A stretch of DNA of 64,000 bases from Candidatus Nitrosocosmicus oleophilus (GCF_000802205.1 NZ_CP012850.1:2294001-2358000); one strand, 5' to 3'. Positions 1 through 9,348 are shown, counted from the first letter of the stretch. Made by a program: numbers and translations. Notes: generated by a model from the sequence alone, not told the origin.

Positions 1-362
1 AAGTATTGATAACTTTTGATCTCGTTATTGAAAGAGTTTACTAGGCTGTCCTTTGCAGAATCAAAGGCAGCTGGTGATTCCGTTTGGTTAAAATCATTCA
101 TCTGTTTTGTAAAATTTACCAAGTAGGTATTGGTCAAATCCGCCATCGTTTCATTGGATATTGTCCCCAATTCCCAGTGCCCTATTTCATCTTGAAAAGC
201 CCTGGTTAGATTCGCTGAACCTTGGGTGTAAGTGGCAAAATAGTTTGCGTAGTCATTCTGTGTAGTTTGAACTGATGCCACATTAACATAGAATAATAAG
301 ATAAGGGCCACTGAGCATAAAGAAATCAAGAATATGGTCTTTGTTCTATTAGATTTGTTCAT
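1..362 (-). CDS. Partial membrane-anchored extracytoplasmic protein, C-terminus cut by window edge
   Basis: The frame opens with an ATG at 362 and stays open to base 1, so only about 120 N-terminal residues are visible. A basic start (MNKSNRTKT) is followed by a hydrophobic segment at about residues 9-28 (IFLISLCSVALILLFYVNVA), which reads as a signal anchor or signal peptide. The rest is polar and aromatic-rich and is probably outside the cell. I recognise no family. The next gene upstream, cysS, ends at 450 on the same strand, leaving 87 bases that can hold a promoter for this gene. The function is unknown. The coding call rests on the uninterrupted frame and the typical anchor. Confidence 0.6.
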   Translation of the reverse strand, partial: MNKSNRTKTIFLISLCSVALILLFYVNVASVQTTQNDYANYFATYTQGSANLTRAFQDEIGHWELGTISNETMADLTNTYLVNFTKQMNDFNQTESPAAFDSAKDSLVNSFNNEIKSYQY

Positions 363-449
363 ACAATTAAAAGGAATTACTTAGTTAAAAATTCTTGCGA
401 GGTTCCTCGATTTCCAAACATTCTATTCAAATTTCAAAAGTTTCTATTC

Positions 450-1871
450 TTATTTTTGGGCATCAATTGATCGCGTCTTCCACAACGTAAATCCCTTATG
501 ATCTATCAGTTCGACATTGAATTTTTTTGTAAGTTCCGATCTTATTTTATCTGATTCCTCATAGTTTTTCTGAGAGCGAAACAAGTTTCTTTGATATATT
601 TGTTCCTCTATTTCATCAATCTCTTGCTGAGATATCTGCGGCATACGTAACCCACTTATGAACATGAATTTTTTTAACAAGCCAAAAGTCGTGGTCAAGA
701 ATTCAACATCTACTGGAGTATCAACGGAAAAAAAATTATTAATCCTACTGGTGAATTTTAGAAAAACAGTCAATGCATTTGCAAAATTCAAATCATTACT
801 GAGATATTCTGCAAACAAGTCTAGATAACTTATCAGTTCTTGAAGCAGGGGTCGTTGGATTGAGTCACATTTCTCATAAATAAATGAGTTTCTAGTTCGA
901 AACTCTAATTCATAGTAGGCATTAGAAATCTGACTCCATTTCCTCTTTGTTTCATTAATTATATCCTGAGTATAATCTAGTGGTTTCGTATAATGAGATG
1001 AGAGGCAAAAGAGCCTAATCACGTTAGGGCCGACTTCTTTTAATAGTTCTGAAATCTTAATTGTATTTCCCATAGATTTTGACATTTTTTCAGAGTTAAT
1101 TGTTACCATTCCCACGTGCATCCATAATTTTGAGAATTGGGTTTCAAATAACCCTTCAGATTGAGCTATCTCATTTTCATGATGAGGAAAAATTAGATCC
1201 TGGCCTCCTCCGTGAATATCGATATTAGGCCCTAGGTATTTTGAAGCCATAACTGAACACTCAATATGCCATCCTGGCCTCCCTTTTCCCCAGGGACTAT
1301 TCCAGGTTGGTTTAGTGGAACTAAATTTCCACAATGCAAAGTCTCTTGGGTCGTCTTTAGTTTCATCAATCTCGATTCTTGCACCAGAAATTATTGAATC
1401 TCTGTCCTTTTTGGAAAGCTTACCATATCCTGGGTATGATCTAACCCTAAAATATATTCCATTTAATCCCACATACGCTTTATTTTTTTCAACTAACCTG
1501 CCAATGAATTCAATGATATCTGGAATATGGTTTGTTACCTTTGGATAAGAAGTGGCCTTTAACACATTTAGGGCATCAAAATCTCTGAAGTAACTTTCTG
1601 TATACATTTGAGAAATCTTTTCTGCATCAGTATGTTCGCTAATAGCTCTAGCTATTATTTTGTCATCTATGTCGGTAAAATTTTGTATGAATATCACCTT
1701 TGACCCCTGAACTTCTAGGAGCCGCCTTAATACGTCAAAAACTATTATGGTCCTGGCATGTCCAATATGACAGTCGTCGTAGACGGTAACACCACAAAGA
1801 TATATTCTTACTACACCATGGGTAGTATTAATTTCTTCTAAGTTGTTTGTTAATGTATTAGTTAGTTTCAT
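450..1871 (-). CDS. cysS: Cysteinyl-tRNA synthetase
   Basis: Class I aminoacyl-tRNA synthetase that charges tRNA-Cys with cysteine in the cytoplasm. The signature HIGH is at residues 35-38 and KMSKS at 262-266. The zinc site that selects cysteine is complete: C26, C205 (in GWHIECS), H230 and E234 (in HHENEIAQSEG). At 473 residues it has the usual family length, with the Rossmann core first and the helical anticodon-binding part from about 300 on. The ATG at 1871 gives a normal N-terminus. A Rieske protein lies 25 bases upstream on the same strand, so the two may be co-transcribed. Identification is secure. Confidence 0.97.
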   Translation of the reverse strand: MKLTNTLTNNLEEINTTHGVVRIYLCGVTVYDDCHIGHARTIIVFDVLRRLLEVQGSKVIFIQNFTDIDDKIIARAISEHTDAEKISQMYTESYFRDFDALNVLKATSYPKVTNHIPDIIEFIGRLVEKNKAYVGLNGIYFRVRSYPGYGKLSKKDRDSIISGARIEIDETKDDPRDFALWKFSSTKPTWNSPWGKGRPGWHIECSVMASKYLGPNIDIHGGGQDLIFPHHENEIAQSEGLFETQFSKLWMHVGMVTINSEKMSKSMGNTIKISELLKEVGPNVIRLFCLSSHYTKPLDYTQDIINETKRKWSQISNAYYELEFRTRNSFIYEKCDSIQRPLLQELISYLDLFAEYLSNDLNFANALTVFLKFTSRINNFFSVDTPVDVEFLTTTFGLLKKFMFISGLRMPQISQQEIDEIEEQIYQRNLFRSQKNYEESDKIRSELTKKFNVELIDHKGFTLWKTRSIDAQK

Positions 1872-1896
1872 TTTGAAAGGAATCTTGATAGAAATA

Positions 1897-2202
1897 CTAG
1901 ATGTCTAGATAAATTTCATTTTTTCTAATCTGAACAGGGAAGGTGGTCAACTTTATACCTTCCATATAGTCTAGGAGCTCGCCCGTTCTAATATTGTAAT
2001 GCCAAAAGTGTAGAGGGCATTCGACGATTTCGCCATTAACTTTTCCTGGTGCTAAAGAACCATCCTGATGCCTACAAAGGGCCTCAATAGCATAATACTT
2101 GTTTTTTGATAAAAACAAGGCAATTCTTTGCCCATTAATATTAAGTTCCTTACCATTACCTTCTTGAATGTCGTCTTTACTGGCTACTTTTATCCATGTC
2201 AT
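1897..2202 (-). CDS. Rieske-type [2Fe-2S] ferredoxin
   Basis: Small soluble electron carrier or oxygenase-type ferredoxin. The Rieske signature is complete: C43-R-H45, 16 residues, C62-P-L-H65, so two Cys and two His can hold a [2Fe-2S] cluster. At 101 residues it is the size of a free-standing Rieske domain. It has no signal peptide or membrane anchor, which sets it apart from bc1-complex Rieske subunits. Its redox partner is not evident; no oxygenase or reductase is adjacent. It lies just upstream of cysS on the same strand and is divergent from metG, with 110 bases between the starts that must hold both promoters. Confidence 0.9.
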   Translation of the reverse strand: MTWIKVASKDDIQEGNGKELNINGQRIALFLSKNKYYAIEALCRHQDGSLAPGKVNGEIVECPLHFWHYNIRTGELLDYMEGIKLTTFPVQIRKNEIYLDI

Positions 2203-2312
2203 CTAACATTGCTTAATACTTTATTAAAAATTATAAATGTTTTTTTTAAATTATTTGATTCATATACAGTTAAATTAAATTCAATAATTAGAGGAGTACA
2301 AGTTAGGCGCAA

Positions 2313-4139
2313 ATGAACGATCTGTCTGGAAACACCAAACATAACCCGAATAATACTCATTCAGATTCTGATATTGTGGATATTAATATGAATGATATCC
2401 ATGATAAATCAACAGAGTATGAAACATACAAAGGGCCTAAAATTGTCATAGAAAAAGATCTAGTAGTTACTTCTGCTTTACCTTATGCGAATGGTCAAAT
2501 CCATTTGGGACATATCGCATCAACTTATCTACCAGCCGATATATTCACGAGATTCGTCCGATTGACAGGTACAAAGATTTATCACATATGTGCTACTGAT
2601 GATTTTGGGACTCCTATCCTAATAAGAGCCGAAAACGAGGGCAAAACACCCGAAGATTATGTCAGAGAATGGAATGAAAAGGACAAGAAGGATTTTGCAT
2701 CTGTAGACATTAATTTTGATTATTTCTCAAAGACCAGTTCTCAACAAAATATAAAGTTTGTACAGGATGTATTTATGGAACTTTACAAGAATAATCACAT
2801 AAAGGAAGAAATTGTAGTTCAATTTTTTTGCGCATTTGATGATAAATACTTGCCTGACAGGTACGTAATCGGCAGGTGCCCATTCTGCAACTCAGATAAC
2901 CAATATTCTGACTTATGCGAGTCATGTGGCAGGGTCCCCGAACAAATTCTTGACCCAAAATGTGTTTTGTGTGGAAGGCCACCTGTAATGAGAGAAAGTC
3001 TACATTATTTTTTTAAATTATCTGATTTTGAGAATTCACTTAAAATCTGGCTTTCTAATAATGAGAATTTACAAGAAGACGTAACAAAATATGTTTTAAA
3101 TTGGATAAGTACCGGTTTGCAGGATTGGGATATCACTAGAGATTTAACCTGGGGAGTGCCTATTCCAAAAATTGATGGCACCCAGAATTACAAAGATAAA
3201 GTATTTTATGGCTGGTTTGACAATCACCTGTGTTATATTTCATCTTTTAATACCTTTGCAGAGACCGTTCTTAAGAAAGATGGTAAGAAACTTTGGAATG
3301 AATCCGAAATTATTCATTTTATAGGAAAAGATATTATCTACCATCATTACCTCTTTCTCCCAGCGATTAGATTAGGTATCAAAAACCAATATAAATTACC
3401 TGACAGAATAGTCACAAGGGGACATTTGCTATTTCAAAATAGAAAGTTATCAAAGAGTAAAAATTGGTCAATAACTTTAGGAGGATTTACAAAGTCGTTT
3501 AACCCGGATTACCTTAGATTCTACTTTTCTACGATTATCCCATACTCACAATCTGATATTAATTTTGATTGGGATAGTTTTTATGAAAAAATTAATAATG
3601 AGCTGATATCAAATATAGGAAATTTTATCAATCGTACTCTTTCCTTTACCAAGAAACATTTTGATGGAAAAATTCCTCCAAAGACTACTTTGGATGGTCT
3701 AGATGAACAAGCCTTAACTGAGATTAGGCAAGTCGCTTATGCTGTAGGGGAATTGATTTTTGGAAATGAAATAGACAAGGCCATGAAGAGGATTTTGCAG
3801 TTTAGCTCCTTTTTTAACCAGTATTTTCAGTCCAAAGAACCCTGGAAACAACATGCTGATTCTAATAATTCTATATGGATTTCAGCCAATGCGGTAAGAT
3901 CAATTGCAATATTGTTATTCCCTTTCATTCCCTCCTCCGCCCAGAAAATCTGGAAACAATTAGGAATCCCAGATTATTTACAAGCCCAAGATTGGTATTC
4001 AGCATCTGAATTCAGAATTCTTCAAGGTCATAAAATTGACAACGATATCACTCCTATTTTTAAGAGGATTGAAAGAACCGAAATTGAAAACCAAAAGACC
4101 GGATTCAAAGTTACTGAATCAACAAACCCTAGGACTTGA
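2313..4139 (+). CDS. metG: Methionyl-tRNA synthetase
   Basis: Class I synthetase that charges tRNA-Met. The HIGH motif appears as HLGH (64-67) in ALPYANGQIHLGH, and KMSKS as KLSKS (378-382). The zinc-knuckle domain carries C189/C192/C202/C205 followed by C217 and C220, a two-knuckle arrangement. At 608 residues it ends after the anticodon-binding helices and lacks the C-terminal EMAP-like tRNA-binding domain. The first ~45 residues are a polar extension rich in N, D and S that the family normally lacks; a later ATG at codon 26 or 29 could be the true start. A GAGGAG-like site lies about 20 bases before the chosen ATG. nadM follows 33 bases downstream. Confidence 0.96.
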   Translation: MNDLSGNTKHNPNNTHSDSDIVDINMNDIHDKSTEYETYKGPKIVIEKDLVVTSALPYANGQIHLGHIASTYLPADIFTRFVRLTGTKIYHICATDDFGTPILIRAENEGKTPEDYVREWNEKDKKDFASVDINFDYFSKTSSQQNIKFVQDVFMELYKNNHIKEEIVVQFFCAFDDKYLPDRYVIGRCPFCNSDNQYSDLCESCGRVPEQILDPKCVLCGRPPVMRESLHYFFKLSDFENSLKIWLSNNENLQEDVTKYVLNWISTGLQDWDITRDLTWGVPIPKIDGTQNYKDKVFYGWFDNHLCYISSFNTFAETVLKKDGKKLWNESEIIHFIGKDIIYHHYLFLPAIRLGIKNQYKLPDRIVTRGHLLFQNRKLSKSKNWSITLGGFTKSFNPDYLRFYFSTIIPYSQSDINFDWDSFYEKINNELISNIGNFINRTLSFTKKHFDGKIPPKTTLDGLDEQALTEIRQVAYAVGELIFGNEIDKAMKRILQFSSFFNQYFQSKEPWKQHADSNNSIWISANAVRSIAILLFPFIPSSAQKIWKQLGIPDYLQAQDWYSASEFRILQGHKIDNDITPIFKRIERTEIENQKTGFKVTESTNPRT

Positions 4140-4172
4140 GATAAAATTTTATTATTTTCTTCTTAGATCAGG

Positions 4173-4733
4173 ATGACAACTAGCTTGGAGGCAGCCGCTA
4201 TGATTGGACGATTTCAACCCTTCCATCTAGGACACTTGGAATTAGTTCGTCAGATATTGAATGAAAAGGAAGAAATAATTATTCTCGTAGGTAGTTCTCA
4301 GGCTAATTACACGCCAAAAAACCCATTCACGGCCGGAGAAAGGCTTTGGATGATTAGAGATACTCTTATAGAATCAAAAATTGACATGTCAAGAGTATTC
4401 TTGGTTAACGTGACTGATGATGAAAATAATTCAAGATGGTTTAGCAATATTAAGTCAATGAGTCCGCCATTTAAGGTTCTTTATACCGGAAATAATTTTG
4501 TCATAAACTTACTTAAAAGCGAAACCGTACTAATCAGAGAACCAAAGCTATTTCAAGAAAATATATTAAAAGGCTCTGTAATTAGGAAGTTGATCCTTGA
4601 GAACAGCCCCAAATGGCAAGAATTAGTTTCTAAATCGGTAAGAAAAATCTTTGTAGAGATTAACGCAGTAGAGCGGATTAGAAATATTTATCAAACTTGG
4701 ACCGATTCTCCTTTTTCAGGAGCAAATAAATAA
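4173..4733 (+). CDS. nadM: Nicotinamide-nucleotide adenylyltransferase, archaeal type
   Basis: Joins ATP and NMN to make NAD+. The nucleotidyltransferase motif H18-L-G-H21 sits in IGRFQPFHLGH, the hallmark of archaeal NMNAT, followed by the conserved region VGSSQANYTPKNPFTAGER and a C-terminal S-x-x-R element (GSVIRKL). The length, 186 residues, is usual for the family. A second ATG at codon 10 would start the protein directly before the motif, but the longer form matches the common MxxxFxIGRFQPFH layout less exactly, so the start is not fixed. It follows metG closely on the same strand. NAD synthetase (nadE) is about 19 kb away in this window, so two NAD synthesis steps are present but not linked. 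Confidence 0.93.
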   Translation: MTTSLEAAAMIGRFQPFHLGHLELVRQILNEKEEIIILVGSSQANYTPKNPFTAGERLWMIRDTLIESKIDMSRVFLVNVTDDENNSRWFSNIKSMSPPFKVLYTGNNFVINLLKSETVLIREPKLFQENILKGSVIRKLILENSPKWQELVSKSVRKIFVEINAVERIRNIYQTWTDSPFSGANK

Positions 4734-5151
4734 ACCAAAGTACTATCGCCAAGTCTTACTTTATAATAAGTTTTGCTCACCTATGCCAAATAATAAAATC
4801 TTTGAGACTAAATAAATGGAATGTAAAATCCTTTTAGATCAGAGAAATCTATTTGAAAAGGTTTCAGACGATTTGATACTTGCTGGCTAGAGATGAGTAG
4901 ACAATACTATCATATTCGATCTAAACGTTTCTCATCACATACTTTCCCTCTTCATAATTATGTCTCTAATGACGCAATATTTCAATGATCCATATAGTTG
5001 TGACAAAAAATTATTACTATTTGCATCAATAGAATAATAATCTTGTCACGGTATTGGACAATTCTTAGTCAATCGGTCTTGAGCAATGATTAACATCTAA
5101 TTAATCTAATAGTTCCTTGAATCTATATAAGACCAGGAGAATGTTAAAACC
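4734..5151. other. Convergent intergenic gap with hairpin
   Basis: This 418-base stretch lies between the ends of nadM and the egtD-like gene. I see no supported gene and no tRNA. It is AT-rich and contains one long imperfect inverted repeat (5000-5049), listed separately. Confidence 0.6.
5000..5049. other. Long imperfect hairpin between convergent genes
   Basis: GTGACAA at 5000-5006 pairs perfectly with TTGTCAC at 5043-5049. Inside, ATTATTACTATT pairs with AATAGAATAATAAT across a 6-base loop with small bulges, for about 19 pairs in all. It lies between two convergent genes, so a bidirectional transcription end or RNA-stability element is a reasonable guess. A small RNA cannot be excluded. 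Confidence 0.4.
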
Positions 5152-6132
5152 TCAAGACGGTTTTAGCAAGACAAGATTGAACCAATTATTGTTATCAGAG
5201 AAAATCTTCTCCAGGGAAAAGCCCGATCTAGTTGCTAATTTTTGGATCTTGTCCCTACTATATTTGTACGAGCTTTCTGTATGAATGGTTTCATCCTTAG
5301 ATAGTTGAAATATTTTGTTACAACCTGATATTCTAACTTCTTGATCCGATTTAGATTTAATATGCATTTCGATGCGATCTTTTTCTTTGTTGAAAAAGGC
5401 ATAGTGCAAATATTGATGAAGATCAAAATTACTCCCTAACTCTCTGTTCATTCGGGTTAACAGGTTCAAATTAAATTGAGCCGTGAAACCGGCTTTATCG
5501 TTATAAGCCGGTTCAATCAGAAATTCATCCTTTATCATATCAAACCCAACGAGCAAAAAGTCCTTATCATTCATATTGAGTCGCACATCTTTCAAAAAGT
5601 CTCTAGCTTCATTAATTTCAAAATTTCCAATACTAGAACCAAAGAAAACTATTAGTCTAGAAAATGAATCAAACTTAAAATTATTCTCAAACAGTATACT
5701 ATTACAGTCTTTGATACCATTTATATAATCATTTGGGATCCCTTTGATCCTTATTTTCTCATTCTGTGTTTCCAGTTCGGTTACTACAGAATCCAAAAAA
5801 TTGAATGAAATATCAATTGGAAAGTAGTATAGTTTATCTTGTCTTTTCAAAATTGTGTCAAAGAGATGTTTGGTCTTTTTTGAACTACCACTTCCCATTT
5901 CTATTAAGATGATTTCTTTCGGAATATTTTCTAATATCATGTGAGAATATTCTTCTAGTATACCATTTTCAATTCTAGTTGGATAATATTCAGGTTGAAC
6001 CGTAATTTGTTCGAACAAGTAAGAACCTTTATGGTCGTATAAATATTTTGAGGGTATTGATTTCTGGATGGGATTAGACAGTCCTCTCAAGATATCGGTT
6101 CTAAATTCTTCGCTATTATCGTCAAAATGCAA
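5152..6132 (-). CDS. egtD: EgtD-like histidine N-alpha-methyltransferase
   Basis: Family of the SAM-dependent enzyme that trimethylates the histidine amino group to hercynine, first step of ergothioneine synthesis. The N-terminal substrate-site block is clear (SKYLYDHKGSYLFEQI, then PEYYPTRIE), the SAM loop reads EMGSGSSKKT, and the C-terminal E-x-S element that holds the histidine amino group in characterised EgtD is present in HTESSYKYS. Length 326 fits. No EgtB-type sulfoxide synthase or EgtE is adjacent, so hercynine itself, ergothioneine by another route, or another N-methylated amino acid are all possible products. It stands alone between a hairpin gap and cofH on the same strand. Confidence 0.85.
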   Translation of the reverse strand: MHFDDNSEEFRTDILRGLSNPIQKSIPSKYLYDHKGSYLFEQITVQPEYYPTRIENGILEEYSHMILENIPKEIILIEMGSGSSKKTKHLFDTILKRQDKLYYFPIDISFNFLDSVVTELETQNEKIRIKGIPNDYINGIKDCNSILFENNFKFDSFSRLIVFFGSSIGNFEINEARDFLKDVRLNMNDKDFLLVGFDMIKDEFLIEPAYNDKAGFTAQFNLNLLTRMNRELGSNFDLHQYLHYAFFNKEKDRIEMHIKSKSDQEVRISGCNKIFQLSKDETIHTESSYKYSRDKIQKLATRSGFSLEKIFSDNNNWFNLVLLKPS

Positions 6133-6238
6133 ATTTTACTTTATGTTTAGAAGTAAGACATAAATATTTTTGTTATCTTCGCATATCCATTACGGTAGAG
6201 ACAGGCATCTATATCAACCAAAATTTCATAACCTGTTT

Positions 6239-7486
6239 TTAGCCTTTCTTGAACCTAAAGCTATTTAGTTTTATCAATTCATTGTATGAACCGAATCTAT
6301 CAGGATCGATTTTGTCAAGGGAATTCTCTGATTCAATTTCCTCACTAGTCCTAAAATCTTTTATTATCTCATATTTTGATGTTCTCTGTGCGGGTATCTT
6401 ACCTGCTGCCTTTATGATTTTACGCATATCCACTGGCCTCATAAATTGTCCATATTGCGATCCTGCAGAAGTTGAAATACTCTCGTTAATCAGACAACCA
6501 CCCAAGTCATTTGCACCCGAATTAAGCAAAATTTGCGACAATTTAGGTCCTTCTTTAACCCATGAAACCTGAAGGTTATTAATAAAATTATTAAAGAAAA
6601 TTCGCGAAATTGCGTGTATTTTCAAAATTTCCAGACCATCTGCACCGGGCCTTATATCTTTGACTAAATGATGGTTAGACATCGGGGCATCATAGTGCAC
6701 ATAACTCAAAGGAACAAATTCGGTGAATTTCCCGGTTTGTCTCTGGATGTTTCTTATTATCTCCAGATGAGATACAATATCGCTACTGCTTTCAATGTGT
6801 CCGTACATTATTGTTGAAGTGGTCGGGATGTCAAGCTTGTGTGCCGTGGAAATAATATCTATCCATTGCTCTATACTAATACGGCCGGGGGAAATTTTGT
6901 CCCTAATCTCTTTGACAAGAATTTCGGCGGAAGTGCCAGGCAAACTACCTAGGCCCGCTTCCTTTAGCATTCCCAGATAATCATGAACTTTGTTATTAGA
7001 CAATTTCGATCCATACAATATCTCCTCTGGGGAAAAAGCGTGAATATGAATCTCGGGCAATTCCTTCTTTATGGCTCTGCATAAATCTATATAAAAAAAT
7101 CCATCCATTTTAGGAGGTAACCCTGCCTGGATGCATATTTCAGTGGCCCCAAATTGCCATGCTTCCTTAGCCCTTCTTACTATCTCTTCAATTGGTAAAA
7201 GATAACCCTCTTCGACCCTAAAATCTCTGCTAAACGCACAAAAACCACATTGTTTTATACAGACATTTGTAAAGTTAATATTTCTATTAATGACATAAGA
7301 GACAATTTCACCATTTGCCCGTCTTCTCAACTCATCAGCAACTAGAGTGATTACAGACAAACTTTGTCCAGTAGCATTTAAAAGCTTTAGCGTATCTGGT
7401 GAGGAAATTTCCTTTCCGTCTAAGGCTCTTCCAAGGATCGAAGAGATTTCCGGATCGATGTTTCTAAAAATACTGTCAATATTCAT
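6239..7486 (-). CDS. cofH: FO synthase subunit 2 (radical SAM)
   Basis: Couples 5-amino-6-ribitylaminouracil with the tyrosine-derived radical in synthesis of FO, the chromophore of coenzyme F420. The radical-SAM cluster motif CxxxCxxC is at C76, C80 and C83 (CIKQCGFC), followed by AFSRDF as is typical of CofH and MqnC relatives. Length 415 is normal. It overlaps the end of cofG by 11 bases on the same strand, so the two halves of FO synthase are translationally coupled; separate subunits are the archaeal arrangement, unlike the actinobacterial fused FbiC. MqnC/MqnE-type menaquinone enzymes are relatives, but the cofG partner settles the assignment. Confidence 0.95.
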   Translation of the reverse strand: MNIDSIFRNIDPEISSILGRALDGKEISSPDTLKLLNATGQSLSVITLVADELRRRANGEIVSYVINRNINFTNVCIKQCGFCAFSRDFRVEEGYLLPIEEIVRRAKEAWQFGATEICIQAGLPPKMDGFFYIDLCRAIKKELPEIHIHAFSPEEILYGSKLSNNKVHDYLGMLKEAGLGSLPGTSAEILVKEIRDKISPGRISIEQWIDIISTAHKLDIPTTSTIMYGHIESSSDIVSHLEIIRNIQRQTGKFTEFVPLSYVHYDAPMSNHHLVKDIRPGADGLEILKIHAISRIFFNNFINNLQVSWVKEGPKLSQILLNSGANDLGGCLINESISTSAGSQYGQFMRPVDMRKIIKAAGKIPAQRTSKYEIIKDFRTSEEIESENSLDKIDPDRFGSYNELIKLNSFRFKKG

Positions 7487-8705
7487 TGTTAATAAACTCC
7501 TCTTTGACCAAGCCGTATTTATCTATCAACGGTTCTATATAGTCTTTAAGGTCTTTGTGGACGAATTTCCCTGATAATTCCGAGTTAATTATGTATTTTG
7601 GATACACCGGCAGACGTGCCCTTAATACAAAGCCTTTTTCTCTAGTTACAACACCAACATTTTCAATAGTCGGCCAAGGTGATTCTGGATTGACGTGATC
7701 AGGTGTAATCGGTGAAATCCCACCCCAATCATTGATTCCCGCATCAAGGTAATTAGAATATACGTTAGGGCTTAGGTTCGGTGGGACTTGTAGACTAATA
7801 TCTTGTAAAATTATTCGAGCTGCTGCGATACATCTTAAAAAGTAAGGATATGATGGTGATTTTGCATACTCCATCATGGTCCCTTTCTTTGGTATGAAAT
7901 TTTGCATAATTACTTCTTGAATGTGGCCGTATTTCTTATTAACATCATTTATTAGTAACAATGATTCAATGATTTCACTAAAACTTTCATCTATGCCTAC
8001 CAATAATCCTGTAGTTATTGGAAAATTAAGCTCACCTGCAGAGATTAAAGATCTTAATCTTACTTTAGGATTCTTGCTTGGAGCTTTTTCATGAGCTTGC
8101 CCTTTTTCAGTCAATCGGTAACTCGAATTTTCTAACATCATACCCAAACTCGCATTTGTAGATCTTAGCATAGACATCTCTTTCTTTGTTAAACTGCCAG
8201 CATTAGTATGTGGTAACATTCCAGTCTGTGATACTATTTTTTCACTCAAATCTGCTAATAATTCAGACAAATTCCGATGTCCAAGTAATGTAAGCCACCT
8301 TTTAGCCTCGCTATATCTTGTCTCTGGTCTCTCACCGGTTACAATCAGTGCTTCTGTACATCTTGCCTTCCTTCCAAGCTTAGCAATTGCTATTGCTTGA
8401 GAAGGGTTCAGCATCACAGCTTCATGGTTCGTTGGCTCCTTCTTATAGGTACAATAAGAGCATGAATCTTTGCACAAATTTATCAAATTGATAAAAACCT
8501 TTCTTGAATAAGTTACAACCTTGTTTTCTTGCCTATTGCGAAGAAATGCGGCCAAAAGGTTAAGATCCTTAATCTCAGCGTTAATCAACAAATCCTTTAA
8601 TTCGTGACTGTCAACAACTCTTTTTTCGATTATCTTATAAATGATTTCGTTGGAATAGAAATTTCTTGAAAAATGTTGATAGTTTTGAATCCCATTTACA
8701 GTCAT
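7476..8705 (-). CDS. cofG: FO synthase subunit 1 (radical SAM)
   Basis: Second half of FO synthase, which forms the deazaflavin ring of F420. C78, C82 and C85 (CKDSCSYC) form the CxxxCxxC radical-SAM motif. The family blocks TGERPETRY, HTNAGSLT and GIDESF are visible. Length is 409 residues. It is the upstream gene of the pair, and its stop lies inside the first codons of cofH. About 230 bases of AT-rich DNA separate its ATG from the divergent mutase gene, and that region should contain both promoters. Confidence 0.95.
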   Translation of the reverse strand: MTVNGIQNYQHFSRNFYSNEIIYKIIEKRVVDSHELKDLLINAEIKDLNLLAAFLRNRQENKVVTYSRKVFINLINLCKDSCSYCTYKKEPTNHEAVMLNPSQAIAIAKLGRKARCTEALIVTGERPETRYSEAKRWLTLLGHRNLSELLADLSEKIVSQTGMLPHTNAGSLTKKEMSMLRSTNASLGMMLENSSYRLTEKGQAHEKAPSKNPKVRLRSLISAGELNFPITTGLLVGIDESFSEIIESLLLINDVNKKYGHIQEVIMQNFIPKKGTMMEYAKSPSYPYFLRCIAAARIILQDISLQVPPNLSPNVYSNYLDAGINDWGGISPITPDHVNPESPWPTIENVGVVTREKGFVLRARLPVYPKYIINSELSGKFVHKDLKDYIEPLIDKYGLVKEEFINNEY

Positions 8706-8855
8706 TTATTTTTAGTGAATCTACATAGTAGATCTTTACATTAAAGCCTTACTATGATAAAGTTCAAATTGATATTATTACCGTCTAATAATATTGATGA
8801 TAACAAATCATCTAATTAGGATAAAAAATATTTTAAGCTCTGGATATGTGTTATC

Positions 8856-8865
8856 ATAATATATA
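8856..8865 (+). promoter_or_regulatory. Candidate TATA element before the B12-domain gene
   Basis: ATAATATATA lies about 80 bases before the TTG at 8937. An archaeal start would be expected near 8885, which is too far upstream for a leaderless message from that TTG. This supports a 5' coding part beyond the annotated start. Confidence 0.35.
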
Positions 8866-8936
8866 GGCACTTCATTGATAAAGGGGACTGCAGAGAAGGA
8901 TAATTTAAGGACCTATCTCAAAAGAAAATTAGGATT

Positions 8937-9308
8937 TTGGTTACAAAGCTGGGTTTGGATGGTCACGATCGAGGAGCTTTGGTAATCTGTAGAGCGCTCA
9001 GGGGTTCGGGCATGGAGGTAATTTATTCGGGATTATTTTGTACACCCCAACAAGTTGCAAAGACAGCAATTGAGGAGGATGTAGATGTAATTGCCATGAG
9101 TTTACCTAACGGTGCGCACTTAACTTTGTTTCCTAAAGTATCTCGATTATTAGAGGAACAGAACGTTCAGGACATTTTGTTGGTGGGCGGAGTGGTAATA
9201 CCCGAATCAGATAAGAATGAATTAGAAAAGGCAGGGATTACCGGAAATTTTGGACCTGGCACATCCCTAGATAAAATTATCGAACATATTGTAAAAAATG
9301 TAAAATAG
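8937..9308 (+). CDS. mcmA2: Methylmalonyl-CoA mutase small subunit, B12-binding domain
   Basis: Adenosylcobalamin-binding subunit that works with a separate catalytic chain to interconvert methylmalonyl-CoA and succinyl-CoA, a step of the 3HP/4HB carbon cycle. The cobalamin loop D-x-H-x-x-G is at D8, H10 and G13 in LGLDGHDRG; SLPNGAH and the GGVVIP strand follow. The listed start is TTG. The in-frame codons just before it read KKIRIL, which completes the first beta strand of the domain (IRILVTK), so the listed start truncates the fold. No ATG, GTG or TTG precedes it in frame before a TAA at 8901. One extra A in the run at 8920-8923 would join a frame opening at TTG 8875. The 5' end is therefore unresolved. 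Confidence 0.85.
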   Translation: MVTKLGLDGHDRGALVICRALRGSGMEVIYSGLFCTPQQVAKTAIEEDVDVIAMSLPNGAHLTLFPKVSRLLEEQNVQDILLVGGVVIPESDKNELEKAGITGNFGPGTSLDKIIEHIVKNVK

Positions 9309-9348
9309 AAATAGTTTATTTGTAACGCTAAATGATGAGTCTTGACTA

